A stretch of DNA of 64,000 nt from Euonymus europaeus. Its lineage: Eukaryota > Streptophyta > Magnoliopsida > Celastrales > Celastraceae. The stretch is taken from the NCBI GenBank assembly GCA_963580455.1, contig OY756960.1:26223238-26287237 (forward strand), given 5' to 3'. The number at the start of each line of letters is the position of its first letter. Position 1 is the stretch's first letter. The notes beneath the pieces were generated by a model. That model saw only the letters and a list, made by a program, of their open reading frames with translations. It ran no database searches and was not told where the DNA came from. Shown one piece after another: positions 11,385 to 22,882 of the stretch. The position numbers and the translations under genes were made by a program.

Positions 11385-14300
11385 ATGGCAACAACTGCTT
11401 TTGCTAATTCACCGCTGCCTTCTGCTTCGTCGTCTTCATCTGTCAGTTCTGGTTCATCGTTTTCGGATATTCCAACCAGTGTCTACTTCTGTCCCTCTCG
11501 AATTTCTGCGTCCCTTTCCAGCAGATCTCATTTTACTTCGGCTCGTTTGAAGAAGAGCAGTTCGCGTCCTTTCACTGCGTACTGTTCTCTTGATGCTGCG
11601 AAGGATCCAGATGAAGGAAAACCAATTGAATTAAGTACGTTACTTTTTTATTTTTGTTTTTGTGCACGTGTATTCCTCTTGTGTAAGTAGTTCAATTTTT
11701 TAAAATTCAGTGTATTTGTTGTTCCAGGGTATTCGGCATACCCTACCATTATGGATATCAACAAAATTCGCGAAATTTTACCCCATCGGTGAGTTCATTC
11801 GTGCGAGACCTCTGGTTTCTTACCTTTTGTTTTAGATTGAATTGTTGAAAATCCATGTTTGGTTGCCGAGAAGTGAAGATTGAATGGTAATTTTAAAATT
11901 GATATGTTTTCTTTTCCTACTTAATATTGGGGAATGTTTTCCTTCTCTTTTCTTGGATGTGCCTAGGTTTCCATTTCTTTTGGTGGATAGAGTGATAGAG
12001 TATAATCCTGGAGTTTCTGCTGTTGCGATCAAGAATGTTACCATAAATGATAACTTCTTTCCTGGGCATTTTCCCGAGAGGCCAATCATGCCTGGGGTTC
12101 TCATGGTTGAGGTAATTGCTTTCAGCTTTTTCATATGCTTCTCATTTCCTTTCTCCTTCTTATTTTCATTTTGTCATAAATTTTCAATTGTACTTTCTTA
12201 ATTTTAACAGCCGCAAATAGAGGATTAGGAGCAGAAATTATCTTCACATTAAGTTTTTCTTTTGATGTTTGGATCTCTGATGAGAAGGTTTGCAATTTCT
12301 TCGTTGCCAAGTTCACGACTACTGGCTCATTTGGAAGATTTTCCATTGCTGGGTGCTTTAGTAACAGTTTATTGAAGTGTGTGTTTCTCATGCCACTCTG
12401 AACTACTTTGGGATGGAAAATGATGACTTGGAAGTAAATTTTAATGAAGTTCTATTGACAAGTATGCTGTAATGTGCATTCCTTTTCTTCATTACCACTA
12501 GTGTCTAGACCCCAGTGGAGGTGGTTTGCTTCATAAAATTCCATTCATAGCTTTTCAAATCTCATTTCTCTTCAATACAGAGCAGATAGATGGAAAGAAT
12601 ACATAAGATTAATGATTTTTTTCCTTAAGCTTAGCCTTCCTCTTTCTAAACCAATATTGGTGTTTCCAAATTCAAACTGCCTTTGTCATTTCCTAGGAAG
12701 CACGGACACGGATACGAGTGTCGGACATGACACTGCACGAATATGCTGACACGGCAATTCTCAAAATTTTAGAGACACGATACGTCAAAGATATGACAAA
12801 TAAATAATTAATAAATATATTTAAATTTAATTCATATAAATATCCAATTACAAATCAAGCAGGCCCTGGCCTAGGTTTTGTCTTTTCAGTCTCTGCCTCT
12901 ATCGTTTAAGGAGTTGTGAAGGCAAAAAATATTCTTTGATTTGTCGTTGAGAAGGGGGAAAAATATTCTTATTTGTCTATCAAAAACAAAGTATTAAAAT
13001 AGTTTTTCTTTAATTTATACAGAGTACTAAGTTGACATTCATCAATCAAAAATAAGTGTTGAACACGCATGCACCGTGTCCGTCAATTGAATGCAATGTT
13101 TTTTTTTTTTTTTGCATGACACGGTCACATGTGTCCGACACGTGTCGGACACTTGCATTGGCTATCAATGCAAGTGTCCGTGCTTCCTTGGTCATTTCTG
13201 AGTAATTATTTTGATGACTGTATTTCAACACACTTGTTAACATTGAGGTTTGGAATTTACTTTTCTATCATCACATTGTGCGGAACTTTTTCAAGGTTTT
13301 CAGTTTATGCTGATTGCCCTTTATGTGAGAAAATTAGCCTCATCGACCGGGAGGACAAGATTCCTTTAAGTGTTTTCCTATTAGGTAACAAGCTATCATG
13401 ATCTTTGTGGCCTATAGTTGAGAAATGATAGAGTTGGCATGATAATAAGTCACAGTATAGAATTACCTCTTAGATCTTTATGCTTGATTTGCTTCATTTC
13501 TTCTTTTATATAACGGATTCGTTAATGTGCGTGGTTATGAACTTAAGTCTTAACCTGCTGTAATACCAAGCTAAGCCCAAAGCACAGGAAATCTGAACTT
13601 TGTTCAACTCCCCAATCATTTGCAAATAAGAACGTGTAGGTGGTAGTGTGTGTGTGTGGAAAAGGGCAATTACATGTTATGAAATCAAATATTTATGACA
13701 TTTAGATTTGTTGAAAGCAAGATAACATCTCATCCTTTCACCTTTTTCTTTTTCACATCTAACTGCATTAATGCTCTTTGACCCTTTCATTCTACACAAG
13801 TTCTTTTAAGGATTTTGCTTTCTTAACATATATTATGAGTGTGTTTGCCATGAATCCATCTGTAACTTTTCAAATATTGCATTCATCTTCGTGATGTTCG
13901 ATTCGTTTTCTGTTAGGTCATAGTTGTAACCATGCATTTCTATTTAGATCCTTGGATTATATTCTTATTTTCTGTTACGAATGAGCATGGCATTTCCTTG
14001 TTGTTCAAAGATGAATTACGTATCCTCTTTCTTCAAAGTTCTAACTCTTTGAGTTCAAAGCTCATTTGGCTGTAATCTAGAAACTGCTGTATTTCAAAAT
14101 TCTGTAAAAGGGTTTTGTCAATATTAGATTTTCTAAGTATATTATAGATAATTTACGTGGAATATTACTGGTGGTTGGATCCAGGCAATGGCACAGGTTG
14201 GTGGCATTGTAATGCTGCAACCAGAAGTAGGAGGCTCTCGTGAAAATTTCTTTTTTGCTGGAATTGATAAAGTCAGATTCCGGAAACCAGTGATTGCAGG

Positions 14301-14439
14301 TGACACCTTAGTTATGAGAATGACCCTTGTCAAGCTGCAGAAACGCTTCGGAATTGCAAAAATGGAAGGCAAAGCTTATGTGGGGGGTGACGTGGTCTGT
14401 GAAGGCGAGTTTTTGATGGCTATGGGGGGGAGCGAATAG
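11385..14439 (+). CDS. FABZ: Plastid 3-hydroxyacyl-[acyl-carrier-protein] dehydratase (FabZ)
   Basis: Four exons, 11385-11634, 11728-11788, 11967-12111 and 14185-14439, give 236 residues. This enzyme removes water from 3-hydroxyacyl-ACP in the plastid type II fatty-acid synthase. Residues 1 to about 70 are Ser-rich and lack acidic residues, a typical chloroplast transit peptide. The hot-dog-fold core starts around [17 protein letters not shown]. The catalytic signature [19 protein letters not shown] gives His138 and Glu152, and exon 4 opens with AMAQVGG as expected. Lengths and intron phases match the family. Intron 3 (12112-14184) is unusually long and contains a hAT-like insertion at 12693-13190. 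The 3' end faces the end of LHCB6 with under 250 bp between stop codons. Confidence 0.95.
12693..13190. mobile_element. hAT-like MITE (about 498 bp) in FabZ intron 3
   Basis: The element starts CTAGGAAGCACGGACAC, and the reverse complement of its right end starts CAAGGAAGCACGGACAC, a 16-of-17 terminal inverted repeat. It is flanked by an exact 8-bp duplication, GTCATTTC, at 12685-12692 and 13191-13198. An 8-bp duplication and a C-A-A-G-G start are characteristic of hAT elements. The right end has nested hairpins: CCGACACGTGTCGG, and ACTTGCATTG paired with CAATGCAAGT. There is no coding capacity. Confidence 0.85.
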
Positions 14440-14686
14440 GGGCCGAGATATCACTGTGTCTACTTCTACCTGGCCTATCTTAACAAGTAACGTTTGCATT
14501 TACTTAATGTTATGGACGGCTGCCACTTTTCTATTCAAATTTTAATTTAGTTCGTGCAAACTTACAGTTCAATTTGACATTACTGACTACTGAGACTGAA
14601 TCTGAATAACCAAGATAAGGTCAGGATTTTGAATTTCTGGTCTCTAGAATTTTATCTACAATAGACGATTTCAATTTTCTAGCTTT

Positions 14687-15629
14687 CTACAATCCAAGAG
14701 CACCAAGTGGTGTCTTGCCTTGTCCAGCCTCAAAATAGAAGATCAACATAGCCACCATAGCAAGCCTAGCATGCTTGATCTCAGCCAATTTGAGTCTCTC
14801 AAGCTTCTCAGTATCAGGAATATACACACCATCCTTCAGTGTCCCTGCAAACCCCAGTGGATCAAAGAACTTGCCTCCTGGGTATCCCTGTTCACCGGTG
14901 GTGTTTGCAAAGTTCTCTGCGGTTCTTGACCATGGTGTTGCCCATTCCACGGACTGTGAGTCCGGGTTGAAGAAGTCCACCCACCGCTTGCTCTCCACCC
15001 AACCCATGAGGAAAAGCTGAGTGCCCAAGAGAGACCCGAATGAAAATGGTGCAACCGCACCAGGAGCTGCTCCGGCTTCAAACCATGGGATGCCGCTCCA
15101 TGCTTGCCCAACGAAGATTCCGACCACTGCCGCCATAGCCCACCGGCCATGGATGAGCTCCGCTTCTCGGTACCACTTCAGGAATGCTGGATCCTTGCCT
15201 AGGCCTAGTGGATCGAAACCATAGTCACCTGGAAGCCTGAACGAACAGAATTACGTCAGTATGTTAGATCACTGAGACGGATATTAGTTCCTATGAAAAC
15301 AAGGTGTCTTAGAAAATGCAGCATAGAATGGAACTCATTGTGCTATGTATCTGTATAATGAAGCTGTTTGACAAAATATGAGCGACTGCTTACGAGCCAT
15401 CGAGCCACTCGGGGTCAATCAAGTTACCACCGCCTCTGACACCAGGAATCCAAGACTTCTTAGGCTGTACAGCTGAAGCAGCTGCAACCACCAACTTCCT
15501 GGTGCCAGCAAGGGCGGCACCACCATCCACTCTCGCAGCACCAGCAAATAAGGCCTGGCTTCTCCTCACTCCGCACAAGAAGGAAGAGCCCAACCCATTT
15601 AACACTGCACCGGATGTTGCTGCAGCCAT
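14687..15629 (-). CDS. LHCB6: Chlorophyll a/b-binding protein CP24 (LHCB6), photosystem II minor antenna
   Basis: Two exons on the minus strand, 15394-15629 and 14687-15236, encode 261 residues, close to the usual 258 or so. CP24 links the outer light-harvesting trimers to the photosystem II core in the thylakoid and supports energy dissipation. The N-terminus ([18 protein letters not shown]) is a typical transit peptide, and the mature protein begins near [23 protein letters not shown] helix B is [18 protein letters not shown] and helix A is [18 protein letters not shown], both with the Glu/His/Arg chlorophyll-ligand pattern. The ending [12 protein letters not shown], with no long C-terminal tail after the third helix, distinguishes LHCB6 from other LHC proteins. 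An in-frame ATG four codons upstream (15639-15641) is an alternative start. A G-box lies about 160 bp upstream. Confidence 0.97.
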
Positions 15630-15788
15630 TTTTCCTTTCAAGGTTGCTCCACTTGTTCACGAATGCCAAATAAGGATCAAAAGGTGTGTGATTTGTAAAT
15701 CTGGATACGAAATCTTGGCAACTACCGTGGATAGATTTCGGACCAATCAGACCATAAGCTCAATCCGCAGCTCTGTGTTGGGTCCAAC

Positions 15789-15794
15789 CACGTG
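15789..15794. promoter_or_regulatory. G-box (CACGTG) upstream of LHCB6
   Basis: A CCACGTGT core sits about 160 bp upstream of the LHCB6 start codon. G-boxes are bound by bZIP and bHLH (PIF-type) factors and are common in light-regulated LHC promoters. The position fits, but function is inferred. Confidence 0.5.
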
Positions 15795-16508
15795 TACCTT
15801 CTTCTCCTAACCAGGTTGGGTATTAATCAGTTCAGTGGGGTCCTAGACTTTTTGGCATGCTTGATTAAGATGTGCTTTATTATTCTTTAGGGATTAATGG
15901 TAGCTGCTGGCTCATGAAGAACTGCAAAAAACTGCATAGAAGATATCTTGGCATGAGCGGCGAAAGCTAAAACTTTTTTGACACAAACACATGGTGGTTC
16001 GCGTGATCCTAGATTGGCATGGCTTCTCCCTAGTCCCTACACAGTACAAGCGCTTCCATTATTTGGAATCAATTTTTAAGGTTGGTTGTTGGTATGCTAA
16101 TGCTATTATACAAGAAGTAGAATCATTTTGCATGAGATTGTGAAAGAAGCCTAAAACATGATTGCCAATAGAGGCCAGGGACCGAATCTTTAAGAGAGAA
16201 TTGGATACCAATTGCCTAATTAAAATATAGAGGAGACTGCTGAGATACAAAAACTGGATCACTTAGCACAAATTTATCATATTGAATCACGTGCTCAGTC
16301 TGCCACAATCTTTAAATGAAAATGAGAATAAGAATAGTAGCTTATGCAACAAATAGATGCTCTTTTGTTTGCATTCTTTGATCTATTTGAGGTGTTAAAA
16401 CTCCCTTTGGAGTTGTTTAAAGAGGATTAAACCCTAATGAAAACACATAATTAATATACCATTAATCAATAAGAATGATAAACATTTGAGTGATTTATTC
16501 TAACACTA

Positions 16509-16589
16509 TGTGTCATTTATTTATTGGATGTGATTTTCAATGAATCTGATAATATAATGTCATCACACCCAATAAATGAATATCACACA
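16509..16589. repeat. Imperfect inverted repeat (hairpin), possible MITE remnant
   Basis: Bases 16509-16534 (TGTGTCATTTATTTATTGGA then TGTGAT) pair imperfectly with 16562-16589 around a 27-bp loop. Each arm carries a TCATTTATT/AATAAATGA word flanked by TGTG/CACA. Confidence 0.45.
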
Positions 16590-17342
16590 CTACTGAGATA
16601 TTCTTTGAATGAAAATTATTGAGATCTCTAACATGATTAATCAATAAGGTCAGTCCGAAAACGGTTGTTTGTTTTAAATTAAAATCTAAAATAAGGACTT
16701 TGTGATAGGACGAACATAATGGGTTTGGTTAACATATTTTCCTTTCATAATTGCAGTCTTGAATTCAACATGGTTTGATATATACGTGTTTCCGACCATG
16801 GAATTATAAAGAATTAAAATATTAAGGCCTGTGTCTGGAATTTTAAGTTTGACTATTTATCAAGAATATATTTAATATTCATAATAGAATTCTTGAAAAT
16901 CCAAACCACTTTGACGCTCAGTGTTCCCCCACATAAATTGTTCACCCACCAACTATACCTACTAATATTCTCAGTCCTAATTATCGTTCCACTATTAAAT
17001 TTATGTTTATTAAATCAATTTTCTAATCTCTTTTTTTCACAATAAAAGAGAGGAAAAAAAGGTGATTCTCGAACTAAAAATTCAAAATTACATAGAATTC
17101 AATTCATTAACTGAATTAAAATTCAAAATATATAAAATTTAACTCAACTGAACTACTAGTAGGTCTTTTTTTGTTTGAACGGAAAAAAACAACGAAATAG
17201 AAAAACAATGCAGCAGTCGAGTCTCCTACTCTTCTCCGGGTCGTTGCTGCAGTCCATGAGCAACACGTGTCCCTTACAGCAACTAGCGTTCACACTCTCC
17301 GCATTTTCAGAATGACGGACACACGTCACTCACCATCCCCGC

Positions 17343-17355
17343 TATTTTATTTAAG
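17343..17355 (+). promoter_or_regulatory. TATA-like box of the lipid-transfer protein gene
   Basis: TATTTTATTTAAG lies 79-91 bp upstream of the start codon, after a palindromic ACACGTGT at 17263-17270. This would place the transcription start near 17375-17385. Confidence 0.45.
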
Positions 17356-17433
17356 CCTATAACCGTCACTCAGTAAGCGAATCCACTCGCCGCTCTCTGT
17401 CCGTTTCTTAGAATCACACACTACGAGTCTCCA

Positions 17434-18991
17434 ATGGCGGCAGTGAAAGCGTGTTTGCTCCTGTGCGTTCTCTCCGTGCTCTCCATTTGCGACGTTGATG
17501 GCGCTGGCCACCACCACACCACGGCTGCTCCGGCGCCGTCTGTCGACTGCAGCATCGTGATCCTGAACTTGGCGGACTGTCTTTCGTTTGTGTCGAACGG
17601 GAGTAGCGTTCCTAAGCCCGATAAGAGTTGTTGCACGGGGTTTAAGACCGTGTTGAAGACTGGCCCTGATTGTATTTGTCAGACCTTCAAGAACAGTGGA
17701 CAGTTAGGTGTGGTCATTGATGTAAAGAGGGCCATGAAACTTCCTGCTGCTTGTGGAGTTCATGACTCCTCTGCTCCTACCTGTGGACGTAAGTCCTGTT
17801 GATTTTAATTTTCCCTCGTTTTGTTTGGATTAGATCTTTCACATATGATTTTTAGATGGCCTTTTTTTGGTCGATTTTTTTGTCTTATTTTAGAAAGTTA
17901 AGAGGGTTTGGGAGGAGAGAAAATTTCCTGAAGTATTTTATTGTTTGGATGGTGAATTTTGCTTTCTGTTTGATGATCTAAACTCGATATTAATTTAATC
18001 GTGGTGGTTTTGTCTTTTTGCAGTGTCCCTTCCTCCGGCTAGTGCTCCTGGACCTGGTATGCCCTGACCTTAATCTTCTTAATTTATTATTTGATGCTGA
18101 ATCTGGTTCTTAGAACGAGACAAAGACGATCTGATGCTGACAATTCCATGTTTATGTGTGAGAGATTTTATTTTAAAAATCAGTTGCATGTTTTTTTTTT
18201 TTTTTGATAAAAAAATCAGTTGCATGCTTGATTTCTGGATTCGGTGTGAATCATTTTTTAAGGGATAGTTTAGAGTAACATTCTCTGCTTCCGTGTTAGA
18301 TATTTTATTAAAAAATACATGATTTGGAGGCCCTAATTCAACTTGTATTTTTATTCTAAAATCACTGTCCTTTTAAATCTAGAATCAGTACCCTACCAAG
18401 TTTGGCGGAGGAATGAACTCGAATACGATCTATGATAAAAAGGAAATAAGGATACAAAATCGGAATCAATTTGCTTAACAATATGCATAATCATGTCAAA
18501 ATTTAAGTGTTTGTTTGTTGGTTATAGTGATTAATATGTTTTGATATATTATGGGCTTTGCATCATCACTAGATCCAAAACGAGGGAAAAATAATTTCAA
18601 AATGAGCAGAGGAATAATATTACTATTTAGCAAGTAGACTTAAATTTTTGACCCTTTACCAAGTAGTTTGTGTTGAAAATGAGCTATAAACGCAGTTTGG
18701 TTTTTCTTTCATTTAAGGGTTGATTTAGTCTTGTCTAGCATATGAATATAATTTCACCTACGACGCTGATTTCCATGATTGGGATTTGTGGTTGGCAAAT
18801 TTACAAAGGTTGATTGCTCTGTAACTGCTTTCACAGATACCTCTCCCACAATGAGTGGACTTGGACCTACATCGGCACAAGAAGGGACTCCAGCTTCAGC
18901 TCTAGCTCCTAAGAGCTCAAGTTCTGCATTGTCTATCTCAGTCGTATCTCTTGTTCTTGGCCTTGTAGCTGTGGCGTTCTCTAGCTTCTGA
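17434..18991 (+). CDS. GPI-anchored non-specific lipid-transfer protein (LTPG / xylogen-like)
   Basis: Three exons, 17434-17788, 18024-18056 and 18837-18991, encode 180 residues. The order is a cleavable signal peptide (KACLLLCVLSVLSICDVDG), a His/Ala/Pro linker, and the eight-cysteine lipid-transfer fold: C in VDCSIV, C in ADCLSF, CC in KSCCTGF, CxC in PDCICQ, C in AACGV, and a last C in PTCG. A Ser/Ala/Pro-rich tail with AP and PAS glycosylation-type motifs follows, and the protein ends in a hydrophobic GPI-attachment signal (SVVSLVLGLVAVAFSSF). Such proteins sit on the outer face of the plasma membrane or in the wall and move cuticle or suberin lipids; xylogen-type members promote tracheary differentiation. 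Family assignment is firm; ligand and subgroup are inferred. Confidence 0.93.
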
Positions 18992-19976
18992 GTGAATGAA
19001 TATGGTACCATTTTGAGAGCCGGTAACTAATTTTTAAACGTTTAGCGGGGGCTTGATATTGAGGGTTTTTGCTTCTTTTTATCTTTGGAATGTCACTGAA
19101 CTTGAGTAGGAAAAACATCATTTTCTGGGCTACCCCGAGCTTGGTTTAGACATCTTTCTTGACGTGAAATCTGCATTAAAAGCCTTGTTGAATGCTTCTG
19201 TGATGATATGCTTGGAGTGCATTCCAATGTTTTTACTTCAGTGATCTGTGTTGGGAGGTCTTCACCTGTACACACACACACACAAACACAAAAACAAACA
19301 CAAGTATGTACTAAATGACCCGATGTTGGGTGGTCTGGTGATGATTGAAATAGTGGTTATTAGGCCATTGGTAGCGGTAACGCAAGGTTCGTGGAATGTG
19401 GTTTTGGGCTGTAAATGAATAAATCTATAATATGTTAATTGGGCTGGGCTGATATATATTATCTCTCTAAACTCCATACAGCATTACAGCTATATATTAT
19501 CTCTCTATACAGCATTACAGCTAGTCAGCTAGTACCCTAGTAGGGGTTGGCTCCATTGGGCTGGTATGACTGGAGCCCTATCTGCAGTTTGGCCCAACGT
19601 GCCCAATCGTGGAGGCCACGGATTGGCTATCCATCTATTTTTGTTTTGAAGCATAAAAGACCAGAAAATGCTTTGCTAACAAGTAACAACCATATTCTAC
19701 AATTCTTTTGATTGCTTTTTTTACGTTGTCTTTTTTCTCCATAATACCAGCAGTTGTACTGCTTTGTACTGTTTTTGATAAAAAGATAGAAAATAGCAGT
19801 AATTGATCATTAGTTAAAAGGAGGAAACACCAGCATCAAAAACAGTAAGAAAGTACTTTTGCAGGTCGCATGATTAACCAAGTCTCCAATACTGGACCAT
19901 CTGCCATTCTATTACCGAAGTTATTTTAATAGAAGGCAAAAGACAAAACAGTAAAAACAAGGAGGGGAGATCAGTT
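18992..19976. other. Convergent 3' intergenic region
   Basis: This contains the 3' ends of the lipid-transfer protein gene (+) and the NaKR-like gene (-), an (AC)n-rich stretch at about 19270-19303, and a small tandem duplication of about 39 bp at 19454-19521. No gene is seen. Confidence 0.6.
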
Positions 19977-20314
19977 TCAACAAGGCCAAAACTCAGCCTT
20001 CTTGACCTTTGAGATGCTCTCCAGAACTCCAACTGGTGACACATTTCCCATCACTGTCACCCTCTTGTTTTCTAGATCTATGCTGAACGATGTAACCCCT
20101 ATTAAAAAAAATACAGATAGGTGATGTATATGTTTGTATGTATGTACATATTAGTAATAGTATATATTTATTAAAAATAATTTATATATAATTGAATTAG
20201 AGAAGACTACGCACATACCTTCCATCTTAGATAGATGTTTCTTTACTTTAGCAGCACAACCTTGACAGTGAAGAGAAACTCTCATAACAACCACCTGCAA
20301 CCAACCATCCATTC

Positions 20315-20345
<31 letters not shown>

Positions 20346-21189
20346 ACAATTTACAATTAATTAATTCGAGAAAAAGAGAGGGACAAAGCAGCCCAAATGA
20401 ATAAGCAGCCTTTGTGTTTCTCCTATTTTGTATAATCTAGACCCACCTAAGAAAAGAAATTAAAATAGTCCTCCTCAAGTTATGCTACATCTACGCAACA
20501 TTGAAATGGCATTCTGATAAACTATACTCAATTCCTATAAAAAGGGTAGCAAAATTAGGATTATACAGAAGAAGAAAAAAGGCACTCATAGATATATGGA
20601 TAAGTGATCAGACAGCTGAAGTGCAAAAGATATTGGCTTTTGACTGGAGCCATGCAATGCTAACTTGCTTACTATATTCCACTATTGCAATAATGTATAA
20701 AAATAATTGGGGAATCATATAAATTATATATATGATCTCGAGGCACACTATCTCATGTTAGCTGTATCATACCCCACGCGCGCGCGCGCGCGTAATGCAG
20801 AGGTAGATTTGACTGACCTGACAAACATTGTCTGAAGAAGGCAGTGATGGTGGATCAATTTGGGTGGGTTTTGGTTTTTTATCATGTGAGACAACTTGAA
20901 CTCTCTTGAGAAGAGAAGGCACAAACACTGGTGGTCTGATCTTATTGTTACTTGGCACAGTAGTAGAAGTAGTGAGGCTGTGATGTGAATCATGAACAAG
21001 CCTTGTATAGTAGTTGGCACTCGTGACTAGTAATCTCGTGTTTTCATCAGCTGCAAGTGTTGTTGCTAATGGCCTTCTTAGTGGGACGATGACTGAGTTA
21101 CCACCACCTGCCATGCACAATGCTGTGGATGAGGACTGGCACATGAACCCCCTCATTGTCTTGCCTGACCCTGCAGATTTCATCTTCAT
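19977..21189 (-). CDS. Heavy-metal-associated domain protein, SODIUM POTASSIUM ROOT DEFECTIVE (NaKR)-like
   Basis: Three minus-strand exons, 20818-21189, 20219-20294 and 19977-20098, give 189 residues. The N-terminal 120 or so residues start MKMKSAGSGKTMRGFMCQSS, are Ser/Pro-rich and probably disordered, as in NaKR proteins. The C-terminal HMA domain runs from VVVMRVSLHCQGCAAKVKKH to the end. Cys134 and Cys137 of HCQGC form the metal-binding CxxC, and the protein ends KAEFWPC. There is no CaaX box, so it is not an isoprenylated HIPP. NaKR proteins act in phloem companion cells in long-distance ion movement and flowering. The domain is certain; a NaKR-type role is inferred from layout. Intron 1 carries (TA)n(CA)n at 20314-20346 and (CG)8 at 20777-20792. 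Confidence 0.9.
20777..20792. repeat. (CG)8 dinucleotide repeat
   Basis: An uninterrupted run of eight CG units sits in intron 1 of the NaKR-like gene, about 25 bp inside the 5' splice site. Long CG runs are rare in AT-rich plant introns because methylated CpG decays. Confidence 0.9.
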
Positions 21190-22882
21190 ATCTTAAGCCA
21201 CAGAGAGAGAGAGTGAGCGTGTGTGTGTGTTCAGTGTTGCTGCTGTGAAGAATGAGAGCATAAACAGTGGGGGGGGTGTGTGTATGGCATGCTTTATGAG
21301 TTCATGAATTATGAATGAGTTAGCTGTACTATAACATATATGGGCTTGGCTGGGCACTTACTGCATCTGCTGTTTTTATTTGTGTTTTGAATGCATTCAC
21401 CATCCTGTCTTTTTCTCCATTGTTAATGGTGACAAACTAACCAATGTTTTTTTAATTTGTCCTAGAATTTGACTCCTAAGATTACTAAAATACCCTTTTT
21501 GGCATTGCTAATGATTTTCTAATTGATTTATGATTAAATTTCAAAACCTACCCTGATCAAAAGAATTTATCTTTGGAAATGCCAACCTCAGAGTGGGGAT
21601 TAGTGGTCAAACTCTGATGATGATGATGCAGCTAGCACTTAATTCATGCTTCTTGTGTTATCAGCAAAAGCACATACAACTTGGTCCCACTTTGTAGGGT
21701 TTAAAGATTTGAGGTAGAAGGGCATATTAGTCAAGTGAAAAGTTTAGCCTGTAGTAGCCAGCTAGAGTAGTAGTGAACAGGAAGAGAGAGTCGACTGATA
21801 GGTTTACCAGGTTAAAAGGGATGGTCAAAAAGAAAAAACCAAGAAAGAGGGAAATTTGCAGTTAAAGTGGCAGATCAGGCAGTTGTAGTAAATGTATTTT
21901 AACTTTAAGTAGGTAACCCTGGATCCAAAATCAAAGACCGGGCACTGGCAGTAACAATAACAACACCAGTTAAAAATAAAAACAAAAACAAAAAAAGACA
22001 CTAAACTGGCTGTTGATGTCTCAATTCTCAAACAAAAACTCAGGTATTTAATTTGTTATCTTGTCAATTTTGTTGCTCATAAATAATAAATTGCACTGCC
22101 AATTCCAATCGCTTGTTGGGGGTTACGAGTCTGTTTGATTAAAATTTATTAGTTGTTGCCAAAAATGTCCTACCTCTCTCACCAGTCTCTCTCACCTGTT
22201 AACCCAATTAAGGACCACAAACAAACATGTCCTTAAAAAACTCAAGCAATAATATTAGGACTTAAATGATGAACTCCTTTTTGGGTGGTCCTTTGGCACT
22301 TTAAAAGTACTGGATAGTTTGTGGGGCAACTTGGAATCCACAACTCATAATTTGATGGAAAGTTCAAGATGGATATAATAGCAAGCATTATAGCAATCCT
22401 GCTCCTGTAGTTGGCCCGTCAGTTTGGATTTTAGCACACCCTAGTGCTTCCGGCTCCAAAAATATTCGATGAAGCAGGCAAAAGGACATTGAGTCAGAGT
22501 CAGGGTCAGGGTCAGGGTCCTGGTCCGAAACAATTAAGCTTATTTATTTGCAGCATAAAGATAGGGAAATCGTCGAGCATTTGAATGTCACATGCACTTA
22601 ATCAAGGTTGTGAACGAGAAATATGACTGTCTTTATTAATTTAACATTCGATAATTCTTGTGATACATAATCCAATGGCCTTTCCTTGCCTGTCAATAAG
22701 AATTACATCTATATTAAAGGACTCCAATATGTAATATGAACTACTCATCAACTCATCCCCGACCAGGGGAAAGAAAGACGGGAAAAAAGGAAAGAAAAGG
22801 ACAAATATGCACAGACGTGTAAGAATCAGTTTCAAAGACAAAACAGGGCCGAGGAAGACTTTCATAATGTGAAAGAGAAGGA
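21190..22882. other. Intergenic region between two minus-strand genes
   Basis: The left part is the leader and promoter of the NaKR-like gene and has (GA)n/(GT)n runs at 21206-21235. The rest is AT-rich with a short hexamer repeat (GTCAGG units) near 22493-22525 and the 3' end of the SERK gene from about 22650. No further gene is seen. Confidence 0.6.

Larger units (their letters stand above)
15630..17433. other. Divergent intergenic region between LHCB6 and the lipid-transfer protein gene
   Basis: No gene is seen. The left end holds the LHCB6 promoter and leader with a G-box at 15789-15794. The middle is AT-rich and includes an imperfect hairpin repeat at 16509-16589. The right end is the promoter of the lipid-transfer protein gene, with ACACGTGT at 17263-17270 and a TATA-like box near 17343. 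Confidence 0.6.

Noticed and set aside
20501..20722. 73-codon frame in intron 1 of the NaKR-like gene
   Set aside because: It is antisense to the gene, ends in AT-rich intron DNA and has no recognisable motif.
22493..22525. Telomere-like repeat
   Set aside because: The short GTCAGG hexamer run is not the plant telomere unit (TTTAGGG) and is only about five units long.
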